Of a DNA stretch of 64,000 nt, positions 14,170-22,086 are shown piece by piece. The stretch comes from Sporomusa sp. KB1 (GTDB lineage Bacteria > Bacillota > Negativicutes > Sporomusales > Sporomusaceae): contig NZ_VLKC01000002.1 of assembly GCF_007830295.1 (NCBI RefSeq), positions 4,289,185 through 4,353,184 of the forward strand, in the 5' to 3' direction. Positions within the stretch are counted from its first letter, which is position 1. The number at the start of each line of letters is the position of its first letter. The translations under genes and the position numbers were made by a program. The notes under the pieces were generated by a model, which made no database searches, was not told the origin of the DNA, and saw nothing but the letters and a program-made list of their open reading frames with translations.

Positions 14170-14968
14170 CAAACGGCAAAGTACGGATATTGGGGGTAGC
14201 AGCGTCAAAGCGTCTTTCTATTCCAGGTCTCGAGAATCTAGTAAACAGCAGTAGACGTTTTCATAGGTTCAAAAGAGAAGTGCTTGTATCATTTGCTGTA
14301 TTATACTTTCAGAATACGAAGCAGAAAGAAGGTTTTTATCATACGGAACATAATATTTGACGTTGACGGTACTTTATGGGATACAACGGAAGTGGTGGCT
14401 CAAGCCTGGAACAAGGCAATTTCTGAAGTCGGCGGAACTGCGGCAGTGGTAAGTGCTGCTGTGTTAAAGAACGAGTTTGGCAAGACGATGAAGGTCGTTG
14501 CCGATAGTTTATTTTATGATGCCGATGAGAGAACTAAAGAGTTACTAATGGAAAAGTGTTGCATATATGAGCATGAGGCACTGGAAGAAAATATGGATAA
14601 CCTGCTATTTCCCGATGTTGTAGAAACCATAGAAAAACTTTCCGAGAAATATTGTTTATTCATTGTAAGTAATTGCCAAGCGGGCTATATTGAATTGTTT
14701 ATGAAAAAGGCGGGTATTGAACTGTATATTAAGGATTGGGAATGCTTTGGCAACACTGGCAAAGGAAAAGGCAAAAACATCATGCTACTAGTGAAAAGAA
14801 ACAATTTAACCGATGTCGTATATGTTGGCGATACTCAGGGGGATTATGAGGCAACACAAATGGCTCAGATTCCTTTTATTTTTGCAAAATATGGTTTTGG
14901 TCATGTGGAAAACTATGAAAGGGCGATCAGTAGAATAAACGAGCTGCTAAATTTGTAACTGCGGTGGG
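14170..14968 (+). repeat. Long direct repeat, copy 2 (HAD gene segment)
   Basis: This is the direct repeat of 6248-7055, lacking 9 bp upstream of the HAD gene. The 270 bases before it (13834-14169) are unrelated to the sequence before copy 1 apart from the orphan CRISPR repeat. Confidence 0.9.
14341..14958 (+). CDS. HAD-superfamily phosphatase, copy 2 (apparent ATA start)
   Basis: The 205-residue protein is near-identical to the product of 6428-7045, with all four HAD motifs kept (FDVDGT, IVSNCQ, Lys in GKGKGKN, VGDTQGDYE). The few changes (for example LKNEF for LKKEF, VVADS for VIADS, KYCLF for KYGLF) are conservative, so both copies may be functional. The ATA start and AAGAAGG ribosome-binding site are identical to copy 1, so this feature predates the duplication. 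Confidence 0.8.
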   Translation: MRNIIFDVDGTLWDTTEVVAQAWNKAISEVGGTAAVVSAAVLKNEFGKTMKVVADSLFYDADERTKELLMEKCCIYEHEALEENMDNLLFPDVVETIEKLSEKYCLFIVSNCQAGYIELFMKKAGIELYIKDWECFGNTGKGKGKNIMLLVKRNNLTDVVYVGDTQGDYEATQMAQIPFIFAKYGFGHVENYERAISRINELLNL

Positions 14969-14985
14969 GGACGGATATCTTACAG

Positions 14986-15053
14986 GGGGACGGAGGTTGT
15001 GTCTGCAAATAATGAGAATGTGAAAAAGTTTGCAAGACAGTACCACCGTCCCC
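14986..15053. repeat. REP-like imperfect palindrome
   Basis: GGGGACGGAGGTTGTGTCTG at the left end is the near reverse complement of the right end (CAGTACCACCGTCCCC), with TGCAAA/TTTGCA inside. GGGGACGG-ended palindromes are typical REP-like units spread by Y1 (TnpA-REP) transposases; none is encoded here. Confidence 0.6.
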
Positions 15054-15199
15054 TTACTTCCTTAGCAGTTGTATCAATATGTAATAGCAAACTGCAGGCT
15101 GGCAGACAAATAGTGTATTTAGCAATTAACGTGTCAGTGAAAAAACAGGTGGAACCCGGAAAGGTGGTAGTATGAATACGCTGCTCTCTTATATGCAGG

Positions 15200-15322
15200 A
15201 GCTCTATTGTGGTTATTGCCCATCGGTTATCGACTATCCGGCAGGCTGACCGGATTTATGTGCTGGAGCAGGGGCGAGTGTTGGAGCAGGGAGATTATCT
15301 GTCACTATGTAAAGACAAATGA
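15200..15322 (+). pseudogene. C-terminal remnant of an ABC exporter ATPase
   Basis: The frame reads VVIAHRLSTIRQADRIYVLE, then QGRVLEQGDYLSLCKDK and a stop. This is the H-loop and C-terminus of an exporter nucleotide-binding domain. Walker A, signature and Walker B are absent, so it is a decayed end. It lies just upstream of the lasso-like cluster, where lasso clusters often carry their ABC exporter. Confidence 0.75.
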
Positions 15323-15542
15323 AGCAGGTTTGCCGCTTTAGCGAGCGTAGATGACATGGGTTGAGACAATATGCTTTCAAAAAAATTCCGGAAAATAATT
15401 GTAAAATATAGAAGGATTATGCATGAAAATGTATAATATATGGAAATAAAGGGGTAATTTTCATTTATAGGGAAATAGAAGTAATTAATTATTGCAACGT
15501 TTGAATCATATAATGCCAAAAGTTCTGGGAAGGAGTATATAG
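15323..15542 (+). promoter_or_regulatory. AT-rich gap, promoter region of the lasso-like cluster
   Basis: Very AT-rich 220 bp without a coding frame. It ends in the AAGGAG ribosome-binding site of the next gene. Several TATAAT-like boxes occur (for example near 15430), none with a clear -35. Confidence 0.3.
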
Positions 15543-16037
15543 GTGGATAATAAAATCAATACTGACTTGATCACTTTTCGCTCGATAACTGATGCCGACC
15601 TCGAATTTTTATATCGCGTTTACGCTTCCACCCGCAATGAAGAGATGGCAGTTACGGGGTGGAATGAAGCTGATATCGAAAACTTTTTGCGCATGCAGTT
15701 CAACCTGCAGCATACTTACTACAGGCAAACTTATCCGCAGGCTGCCTTTGATATTATTCTCATTGATGGTATTCCCGCCGGGAGATTATATATCGACCGC
15801 CAGCAAGACAAAATGGTAGTTATTGACATTGCTTTATTGCCGGAGTTCCGGAGACGGGGCGCAGGCGGGAGAATCATGAGAAACCTAGTGGAGGAGGTGG
15901 ATAAAGAGGGCCTGCTAATGAGTTTGCATGTGGAATGTAATAATCCGGTGCGCTTATTTTATAAAACATTAGGCCTGGTAGAGAAAGGTACGTATGGTGT
16001 TTATTATTACATGGAAAGATCCAGACCGGAGGTTTGA
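15543..16037 (+). CDS. GNAT-family N-acetyltransferase
   Basis: The 164-residue protein starts at GTG behind AAGGAG. It contains the acetyl-CoA pyrophosphate-binding motif ALLPEFRRRGAGGRIMR (V/I-x-x-x-x-R-x-x-G-x-G/A). The substrate is unknown. It is followed after 3 nt by a small unknown gene and the tail-collar genes, so it belongs to the same transcription unit. Confidence 0.85.
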   Translation: MDNKINTDLITFRSITDADLEFLYRVYASTRNEEMAVTGWNEADIENFLRMQFNLQHTYYRQTYPQAAFDIILIDGIPAGRLYIDRQQDKMVVIDIALLPEFRRRGAGGRIMRNLVEEVDKEGLLMSLHVECNNPVRLFYKTLGLVEKGTYGVYYYMERSRPEV

Positions 16038-16040
16038 GTA

Positions 16041-16355
16041 ATGGTTGCCAAATTGCATAAACAAGATTTTGAACCTCATCTAAACGAGCAGTTTATAGTA
16101 CACAGCAATGAAATTGGTCCGGTCGAGATGGATTTGGTCAAGGTGTCTGGACAAACTACCGGAAAGCTTGAGTCGTTTTCACTGCTTTTTTGCACTGCTG
16201 AAGGCAAGGCTTTTCGGCATAACACCTGTCAGGTGACACATCCGGCAATGGGGGATTTCCCGCTTTTTTTAGGACCGGTTGACACTGGCAAAACAGACGG
16301 GATTTATTATGAAGCTGTGTTTAACTACATTATAAATAACAACAAGGAGGGGTAA
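16041..16355 (+). CDS. Small conserved protein linked to tail-collar genes (DUF6916-like)
   Basis: This 104-residue protein (FEPHLNEQFIV, FSLLFCTAEGKAF, YEAVFNYI) has no motif I can assign with certainty. I recall similar small proteins beside tail-collar genes. It starts 3 nt after the GNAT gene and ends 3 nt before the first collar gene, pointing to an operon. Confidence 0.55.
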   Translation: MVAKLHKQDFEPHLNEQFIVHSNEIGPVEMDLVKVSGQTTGKLESFSLLFCTAEGKAFRHNTCQVTHPAMGDFPLFLGPVDTGKTDGIYYEAVFNYIINNNKEG

Positions 16356-16358
16356 GTA

Positions 16359-16910
16359 ATGAGTGATCCGTATATTGGAGAAATCAGATTATTTGCCGGT
16401 AACTATGCACCGGAAAACTGGGCGTTGTGTAATGGCAGTCTGCTCAGTATCAGCCAATACGAAGCGCTTTATGCTCTGATTGGTACTACTTATGGCGGTG
16501 ACGGGGTGACAAATTTTGCAATCCCGGATTTGCGGGGCAGGCTGCCTATCCATATGGGTACATATACAGTACAGGGGGATACTACGGTGACTTATCCCAT
16601 CGGCTCAACAGATGGAGCCGAGACGGCTGCAGTAACTGCAGATCAAATGCCTGTTCATACCCATACTGCCTGTGGGCAGTCGGTTACAGGCACACAGCCC
16701 GGTCCTGGTGGTAATGTCTGGGCTGCTCCTAGCTCTGCTGGAGTTGCTGTTAATCAGTATCTTACAGATTTATCCGGCATAACACTGAAGTCGATGGATG
16801 CTAATTCTATCCAAAGCACAGGCGGCAGTCAGGTGCATAACAATGTTATGCCTGGTATTGTTTTGAACTACATTATCGCTTTAGTTGGACTTTGGCCGGA
16901 CAAACCATAA
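16359..16910 (+). CDS. Phage tail-collar (MdpB-like) protein 1
   Basis: The 183-residue protein has the collar start (YIGEIRLFAGNYAPENWALC), ALIGTTYGGDGVTNFAIPDLRGRLP in the middle and MPVHTHT ... MPGIVLNYIIALVGLWP at the end. Such microcystin-dependent-protein-like products are free-standing homologues of the T4 gp12-type collar domain and are often found outside prophages. There are no other phage genes here. First of three tandem paralogues. Confidence 0.88.
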   Translation: MSDPYIGEIRLFAGNYAPENWALCNGSLLSISQYEALYALIGTTYGGDGVTNFAIPDLRGRLPIHMGTYTVQGDTTVTYPIGSTDGAETAAVTADQMPVHTHTACGQSVTGTQPGPGGNVWAAPSSAGVAVNQYLTDLSGITLKSMDANSIQSTGGSQVHNNVMPGIVLNYIIALVGLWPDKP

Positions 16911-16930
16911 TAAAAAGGAGGAATAGACAG

Positions 16931-17458
16931 ATGGCAGAACCTTTTTTAGCCGAAATAAGAATGTTTTCCTTTAACTATGCCCCGCGGGGCTGGGCCACTT
17001 GTGACGGACAATTGCTGCCGATAGCGCAGAATTCAGCGCTGTATTCATTGATCGGAGCTACCTATGGCGGTGATGGTAGAACTAATTTTAACCTGCCGGA
17101 TCTACGAGGACGGGTGCCTATTCAACCAACTACCACAAGTGAAACCGTGAAATATGGCAAACCTGGCGGTAAGGCGCTGGAAACTCTTACAGCAGCTCAG
17201 ATACCGGCACATACCCATAATGTTATGGCAGATAGTGCTAATGGAACAAGTGCTTCACCTTCTCCTCCCGCGGATCAGACAGCTTGGGCGGCAGCGCCGC
17301 AAAATCCGTTTGCGCCTTTTGTGGATAGTACAAAAGTAGCACTGAATTCATCAGCCATTACAACATCTGGTGGCGGTCAAGGGCACAGTAATATGCAGCC
17401 GTATCAGACGATTAATTTCTGTATTGCTCTTATGGGCATTTATCCGTCACGGCCTTAA
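16931..17458 (+). CDS. Phage tail-collar (MdpB-like) protein 2
   Basis: The 175-residue paralogue of its neighbour starts at ATG 16931 behind AAAGGAGG. It contains FLAEIRMFSFNYAPRGWATC, YGGDGRTNFNLPDLRGRVPI, the His motif IPAHTHN and the end QPYQTINFCIALMGIYPSRP. The frame upstream of 16931 overlaps gene 1 and is not needed. Confidence 0.87.
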   Translation: MAEPFLAEIRMFSFNYAPRGWATCDGQLLPIAQNSALYSLIGATYGGDGRTNFNLPDLRGRVPIQPTTTSETVKYGKPGGKALETLTAAQIPAHTHNVMADSANGTSASPSPPADQTAWAAAPQNPFAPFVDSTKVALNSSAITTSGGGQGHSNMQPYQTINFCIALMGIYPSRP

Positions 17459-17480
17459 AGACGAAAAGGAGGGAAAAAAT

Positions 17481-18023
17481 ATGGCAGATCCTTTTATTGG
17501 AGAAATCAGGATATTTGCAGGCAACTTTGCGCCTTATGGCTGGCTTTTTTGCCAGGGGCAGGAGGTAGGCGTCAATCAATATACGGCGCTTTATTCGATA
17601 GTTGGTACTCTCTACGGAACTACTGCTAATCCTACTCAAACGTTCAAATTGCCTGACCTCAGGGGTTATGCCCCGCTAGGCTGGGGGAATGGACCTGGAT
17701 TGACACAACATCCTATTCTTGGACAAACGACAGGCAGTGCTACAGTGGCCTTGAGTTCTTCACAGATGCCAAACCACAATCATACCGTACAATGTACCAC
17801 TAATGCGGGGACGGTTAGCAGTCCGGCTAATGGCATTTGGGCGAAATCAATAGGGACGGCTTTATATAGTGTACGAACGCCTGATACCCAAATGGCTGCA
17901 CAAGCACTTCAGACGTCAGGCGGCAACACCGATGGCAGCGTTGCCGCCCATAATAATATGCAGCCATATCTGGGAATTAATTTTATCATTAATTATGACG
18001 GAACATACTTACCTAGGCCGTAA
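17481..18023 (+). CDS. Phage tail-collar (MdpB-like) protein 3
   Basis: The 180-residue third paralogue starts at ATG 17481 behind AAAGGAGGG. It reads FIGEIRIFAGNFAPYGWLFC, with FKLPDLRGYAPLGWGNGPG, MPNHNHT and QPYLGINFIINYDGTYLPRP. Its middle differs most, consistent with diversified paralogues rather than recent copies. A terminator-like hairpin follows. Confidence 0.87.
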   Translation: MADPFIGEIRIFAGNFAPYGWLFCQGQEVGVNQYTALYSIVGTLYGTTANPTQTFKLPDLRGYAPLGWGNGPGLTQHPILGQTTGSATVALSSSQMPNHNHTVQCTTNAGTVSSPANGIWAKSIGTALYSVRTPDTQMAAQALQTSGGNTDGSVAAHNNMQPYLGINFIINYDGTYLPRP

Positions 18024-18088
18024 TGAACATAATGGGAGTAACGATAATTTTCCAAAAATGTCGTAATCTGCAAATGTAATTAGCGTAT

Positions 18089-18133
18089 TTCCTGCCAGAT
18101 TTTTGCTGTTTTGGCAGGAATATTGCTGTTTTT
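18089..18133 (+). terminator. Terminator-like hairpin behind the collar genes
   Basis: TTCCTGCCA (18089-18097) pairs with TGGCAGGAA (18112-18120), followed by TATTGCTGTTTTT. It separates the collar operon from the precursor gene. Confidence 0.6.
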
Positions 18134-18197
18134 AACGAAGCTAATGTATGGAAATCGGATTTATTATCTAAATATTAAATAGTAGGAGGAATTTATA

Positions 18198-18374
18198 ATG
18201 AATCAAGTTCAAAAAAGCAAGTTTGTCGCAATTGATGAGGAGCAGGTGGTTTCTTCGCCACTGGGCAACCAGTGTGCTTGGCATAAGCCGGTAATTGTTA
18301 GTATTGATATGAAAAAGACTCTGTATTCTGTGGCTAGTGGTTCTGATTCAAGTTCAGGTTTGGGACATAATTAG
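18198..18374 (+). CDS. Lasso-peptide-like precursor (58 residues)
   Basis: The 58-residue frame starts at ATG 18198, 7 nt behind AGGAGGA. It ends directly before the Asn-synthetase-like gene. The leader part contains WHKPVIVSIDMKKT, like the KPxxxxxD/G...T leader signature of paeninodin-type precursors, with Thr41 as the penultimate leader residue. The core would then begin at Tyr43 (YSVASGSDSSSGLGHN, 16 residues). Asp50 is at core position 8, where the macrolactam acceptor of lasso peptides lies. The core assignment is inference. Confidence 0.75.
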   Translation: MNQVQKSKFVAIDEEQVVSSPLGNQCAWHKPVIVSIDMKKTLYSVASGSDSSSGLGHN

Positions 18375-18389
18375 CATAGGGACAGACAA

Positions 18390-20282
18390 ATGAGTGGTAT
18401 TTTTGGCATTATGAACAGAGATGGTCTATCGGTTTCTTTTACTGTGCTTGAAACTATGCGCCAGAAGATGGCGGAATGGGCCCCGGATGGCGGTGATATA
18501 TGGTTAGATGGGGAGGTTGGGCTAGGTCAGGCGCGCTTTTTTAACACCCCAGAGGCGCACTATGAGCATTTGCCTTATTTTGATACTACTACTGGTTTTG
18601 TTTTTATAGCTGCTGCGCGGCTGGACAACCGGGAAGAATTGCTTGCTGCATGCGGTATCCAAAAGGGTGATGCATTGACTATTGGTGATGGTGAATTGCT
18701 CCGGCAGACGTACCTGCGCTGGGGTGAAGATTGTATTAAGCGGGTCTATGGTGACTGGTCTTTTGCCGCTTACCATCCGCTAGAACATAAGCTTTTTTTA
18801 GCCCGCGACCATTTTGGCTATACTGCGCTTTACTATTATATTGATGCCAAAGTCTTTGCATTTGCTTCATCACGTAAAGCTTTGCTTGCTTTAGGCCTAG
18901 TGCCTGTCGAAATGGATGAACTCTATTTGGCACAGGTGTTAGTTTCGTGGACTGATTATCATGGGGAGCGCACTATACATAAGCAACTTAAACGGTTACC
19001 GCCTGCTCATCGTCTTATAGTAACCCCGGAACGATTGGACAAATGTTGTTATTGGCGCATGGAAGATACACAGGAATTACGCCTCTCGCGTAGAGAAGAT
19101 TATATAGAGGCTTTCAGGGAAGTATTTAAGGAAGCTGTTAAAGTGCGCTTACGAAGTAAAGGAAGAATTGGCGTATCATTAAGCGGCGGGCTTGATTCAA
19201 GTTCGGTTGCCGCTGTTGCCGCCAGTTTGTTGCGTGGTGAAAATAAACGATTAAATGCTTACACTTCTGTACCGCTGACCGAAACGAGCGTTTATAGTGA
19301 TAAGAATTTGTTTGGCGATGAATTCCCATTGGCTCAGGCTACTGCAAGGCAAGCGGGAAATATTGATTTGTACCCGGTTACAGCCAAGGCAATCAGTCCG
19401 ATTCAAGCTATTCGCAGCATGCTGACAATCCGAAATGAGCCAACACATGCTATTGCAAATTCTTTTTGGATAAGAGCTATTAGGGAAATGGCAAGAGAAA
19501 ACGGTTGTCGTGTTCTGCTCAACGGACAATGTGGTAATGCCAGTATTTCATGGACAGGCGATGTATTTTCACAGCCACTTCTATTTCAAGTTAGTCATTT
19601 TGGCTGGAGGCGTTGGTTGAAGGAGACGACAAAACGTTATGCGCCACTTTCGTTACTGCAGGCATATCAAAAAGTATATATGTCTGGTAAGACTAAGTGG
19701 CAATCATCGGCTATTCATCCTGATTTTGCGTACCGTCTCAATTTATGGGAACGGATGTTGGAATCGCCAACTTCACTTCTTTATATAAAGAACACAGAAC
19801 TAGATAGACGTTGGTTACTGCTTAAACCGGGTCGTTCGTTTGTTGGTGCTGTACATGCGGAAAATCGTGCAGCTTTTGGCATTGATACACGCGATCCTAC
19901 CGCTGATATTCGTGTTTTGACATTTACACTTTCGGTGCCTGATCGCATCTTTATTGATCCAAAGACGGGTTTGAACCGGTGGCTCATTCGGGAGGCAATG
20001 AGAGGCTATCTGCCTGATGAAGTGCGGCTTAACCGTCGTTTTGGACAACAGTCGGCAGATCTTGTACCGCGTCTTCGCGTATGTGCTGCTGAGGTTGAAG
20101 CTGCTCTGGACGAATTGGAAGATGGTTTTGCCGTAGATTATTTGAATGTACCCTATATGCGTCAAGTGTGGCAGGTGGTTCAGAATCAGGATACACCAGA
20201 AGCTTTTCGCAAAGCAGGCAGTATCTTAATGCGTGGGATTATGGCTGGATTATTTGTCAATGAATTTTATAATCAAGAGTGA
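18390..20282 (+). CDS. Lasso cyclase-type asparagine synthetase (protein C)
   Basis: The 630-residue protein has the N-terminal glutaminase-like fold, but the start is MSGIFG: Cys2, the glutaminase nucleophile, is Ser. Loss of that Cys is typical of lasso cyclases, which use only the ATP-dependent synthetase half. The PPi loop LSGGLDSSSV (about residue 264) is intact. It would adenylate the core Asp side chain and close the macrolactam. It lies 15 nt after the precursor gene. Confidence 0.88.
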   Translation: MSGIFGIMNRDGLSVSFTVLETMRQKMAEWAPDGGDIWLDGEVGLGQARFFNTPEAHYEHLPYFDTTTGFVFIAAARLDNREELLAACGIQKGDALTIGDGELLRQTYLRWGEDCIKRVYGDWSFAAYHPLEHKLFLARDHFGYTALYYYIDAKVFAFASSRKALLALGLVPVEMDELYLAQVLVSWTDYHGERTIHKQLKRLPPAHRLIVTPERLDKCCYWRMEDTQELRLSRREDYIEAFREVFKEAVKVRLRSKGRIGVSLSGGLDSSSVAAVAASLLRGENKRLNAYTSVPLTETSVYSDKNLFGDEFPLAQATARQAGNIDLYPVTAKAISPIQAIRSMLTIRNEPTHAIANSFWIRAIREMARENGCRVLLNGQCGNASISWTGDVFSQPLLFQVSHFGWRRWLKETTKRYAPLSLLQAYQKVYMSGKTKWQSSAIHPDFAYRLNLWERMLESPTSLLYIKNTELDRRWLLLKPGRSFVGAVHAENRAAFGIDTRDPTADIRVLTFTLSVPDRIFIDPKTGLNRWLIREAMRGYLPDEVRLNRRFGQQSADLVPRLRVCAAEVEAALDELEDGFAVDYLNVPYMRQVWQVVQNQDTPEAFRKAGSILMRGIMAGLFVNEFYNQE

Positions 20283-20338
20283 ATGATTAAAAGAAATATT
20301 AATTTGTATGCGATTGCAAAAGGGGTAAGTAGAGAATA

Positions 20339-21175
20339 ATGAATTTGACCGCAATACTGCCTGAGCTTTTAACCGGTATCAAAATTAAGACTGCCACATT
20401 ACCAGCTGAATTAGTAGATGCGACCTCGCGTGGTGTGCTTTGGCAAGCAGCGCTAGGCCGTTTTTTGTTAGATATCCCGGAAGTTGGCCGTTATCTGGTG
20501 GAGGACGGGCAGCGGGTTGTGATTGACGCTCTACCACAGGCGGCGGACGAGGAAGTGATACGTTTTTTTCGTATGGCTCCGCTAGCAGCACTGCTTTATC
20601 AACGCAATATTCCGGTATTTCATGCTGCCGCTGCGGCTATGCCAGACAGGGAAGAATGCATATTGTTAGCTGGAGACTCAGGTGCAGGAAAGTCGACTTT
20701 ACTGGTGGCATTGCTGCAACGTGGCTGGCGGTTATTAGCAGACGATTTGGCGATTGTCAGAACAGATAAAAATGGAAACTTAGCGGTTTTCCCTACTTCT
20801 CCGGAGGTTGTGCTGTGGAGTGATGCAGTAGAAAAGCTGGGTTTGACCAAAACGGACAATGCTAGCGGACGGCAGGTATTATCTTGGAGCGACAGATTCG
20901 TCAATAAACCACTTCCATTGTGCGCTGTTTACTGGCTTGCCGTTAAAAACCAGGATGGCCTTCAAATTAGTGAGCTCGAAGGTATAAAACGTTTTCAAGC
21001 AATGGGTTTATTGGCCTACAACAGCCATATTGCCGATGCTTTGTTTGACCCCAAAGAATATTTTCGTCAAGCAGCGGTGTTTGCTCAATCTATTTCTCTG
21101 TATCGCTTGTGTCGTTCGCGGGGGTGTTGGAGTGCGGACAAACTGGCAGATATGGTGGAGGGAAATATACTATGA
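20339..21175 (+). CDS. HPr-kinase-like protein 1 of the lasso cluster
   Basis: The 278-residue protein has Walker A AGDSGAGKST (residues 111-120) and the HPrK-like GWRLLADDLAIV motif with paired Asp. Lasso clusters of the paeninodin type encode such HPrK homologues that phosphorylate a Ser of the precursor. The candidate core is Ser-rich. Its stop overlaps the next start (ATGA), so the two kinase-like genes are translationally coupled. Confidence 0.82.
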   Translation: MNLTAILPELLTGIKIKTATLPAELVDATSRGVLWQAALGRFLLDIPEVGRYLVEDGQRVVIDALPQAADEEVIRFFRMAPLAALLYQRNIPVFHAAAAAMPDREECILLAGDSGAGKSTLLVALLQRGWRLLADDLAIVRTDKNGNLAVFPTSPEVVLWSDAVEKLGLTKTDNASGRQVLSWSDRFVNKPLPLCAVYWLAVKNQDGLQISELEGIKRFQAMGLLAYNSHIADALFDPKEYFRQAAVFAQSISLYRLCRSRGCWSADKLADMVEGNIL

Positions 21176-22086
21176 CGAATACATATACGTATACAGCATA
21201 TGGCTTGATTTTGAGCGTGCCGTTTCCCTGCCCGGTATTGATACCTGCTCCTGCCGTGGGAGCCAGGCCGGATGTTGTAGTAGCCTATGGCCCGGTGCCT
21301 AGGGAGTTAAGCAAGCCATTATTTAGCGATGATGACTGGAAGAATAGCTTCACGTGGCAGGCTGCTCCCGGATGCTTTCTACTACGTGCAGGAAAGCGCG
21401 CAGCCTGTTTTTTGGTGGAAGCGGGAACGAAAATTACTATTGAACTTAATTCCGCAGCTGAAATGAGCCGGGTTATTCACCACTTTCTTCACAGCGTTTT
21501 GGCAGCCGTATTACGTCAGCGTGGCTTGTTGGTGCTGCATGGTAATACCGCCATTACAGCGCAGGGGGCGGTAGTGATTACCGGTACATCGGGAGCGGGA
21601 AAATCCACTACGCTGGCTGCTTTGCTTGAACGGGGCTGCTCAATGCTTGCCGATGATGTTACTGTCCTCCGGCAGGCTGGCAATGGCGGTATTGAGGCTT
21701 TACCGGGTATACCCCATGTAAGCCTGTGTGATGATGCTGCGAACGGTCTTGGTATTGACCCGGACGATTTTCCCCGTAATCCCTTACGACGCGCCAAAAG
21801 TGTAATTCCTGTCGCAGATAGCATGAGTCATGCATCGGCGCCGTTGCGAGCTATCTACTTTCTAAAACATTCTGCCGGTGAGACGATGCGGATTGAGCCT
21901 ATTAACGGTACGGCCAAGTTTGCTGTTCTGCAGGAATGGATATATGGCCCGCTATTGCCGCAGGAACACCCGGCAATATTTTCGCTTTTAGCGGCGGTGG
22001 CTGAGCAGGTGAATTTTTTCCAGCTAGAGCGTCCTGTAAATAAATGGACAGTTCCAGAGCTAACGGAGGCAATTTTAAATGGGTAA
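21172..22086 (+). CDS. HPr-kinase-like protein 2 of the lasso cluster
   Basis: The 304-residue protein starts at ATG 21172, overlapping the previous stop; a longer upstream frame is not needed. It has Walker A TGTSGAGKST (137-146) and ERGCSMLADDVTVL, the same HPrK-like arrangement as its neighbour, but the N-terminal 100 residues differ. Two kinase homologues in one cluster suggest either two phosphorylation steps or a heteromeric enzyme. Confidence 0.82.
   Translation: MTNTYTYTAYGLILSVPFPCPVLIPAPAVGARPDVVVAYGPVPRELSKPLFSDDDWKNSFTWQAAPGCFLLRAGKRAACFLVEAGTKITIELNSAAEMSRVIHHFLHSVLAAVLRQRGLLVLHGNTAITAQGAVVITGTSGAGKSTTLAALLERGCSMLADDVTVLRQAGNGGIEALPGIPHVSLCDDAANGLGIDPDDFPRNPLRRAKSVIPVADSMSHASAPLRAIYFLKHSAGETMRIEPINGTAKFAVLQEWIYGPLLPQEHPAIFSLLAAVAEQVNFFQLERPVNKWTVPELTEAILNG

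Noticed and set aside
14034..14360. 108-residue frame upstream of HAD copy 2
   Set aside because: It starts in a terminator and runs through the duplicated non-coding segment; a vague similarity to solute-binding proteins is not convincing.
15592..15819. Frame within the GNAT gene
   Set aside because: Shadow of the GNAT coding sequence.
16359..18023. Prophage or tailocin
   Set aside because: Only stand-alone tail-collar proteins are present; no capsid, sheath, terminase, lysis or integrase genes are near.
21030..21302. 90-residue frame across the junction of the two kinase genes
   Set aside because: Shadow frame; the ATGA overlap of the two real genes explains the region.
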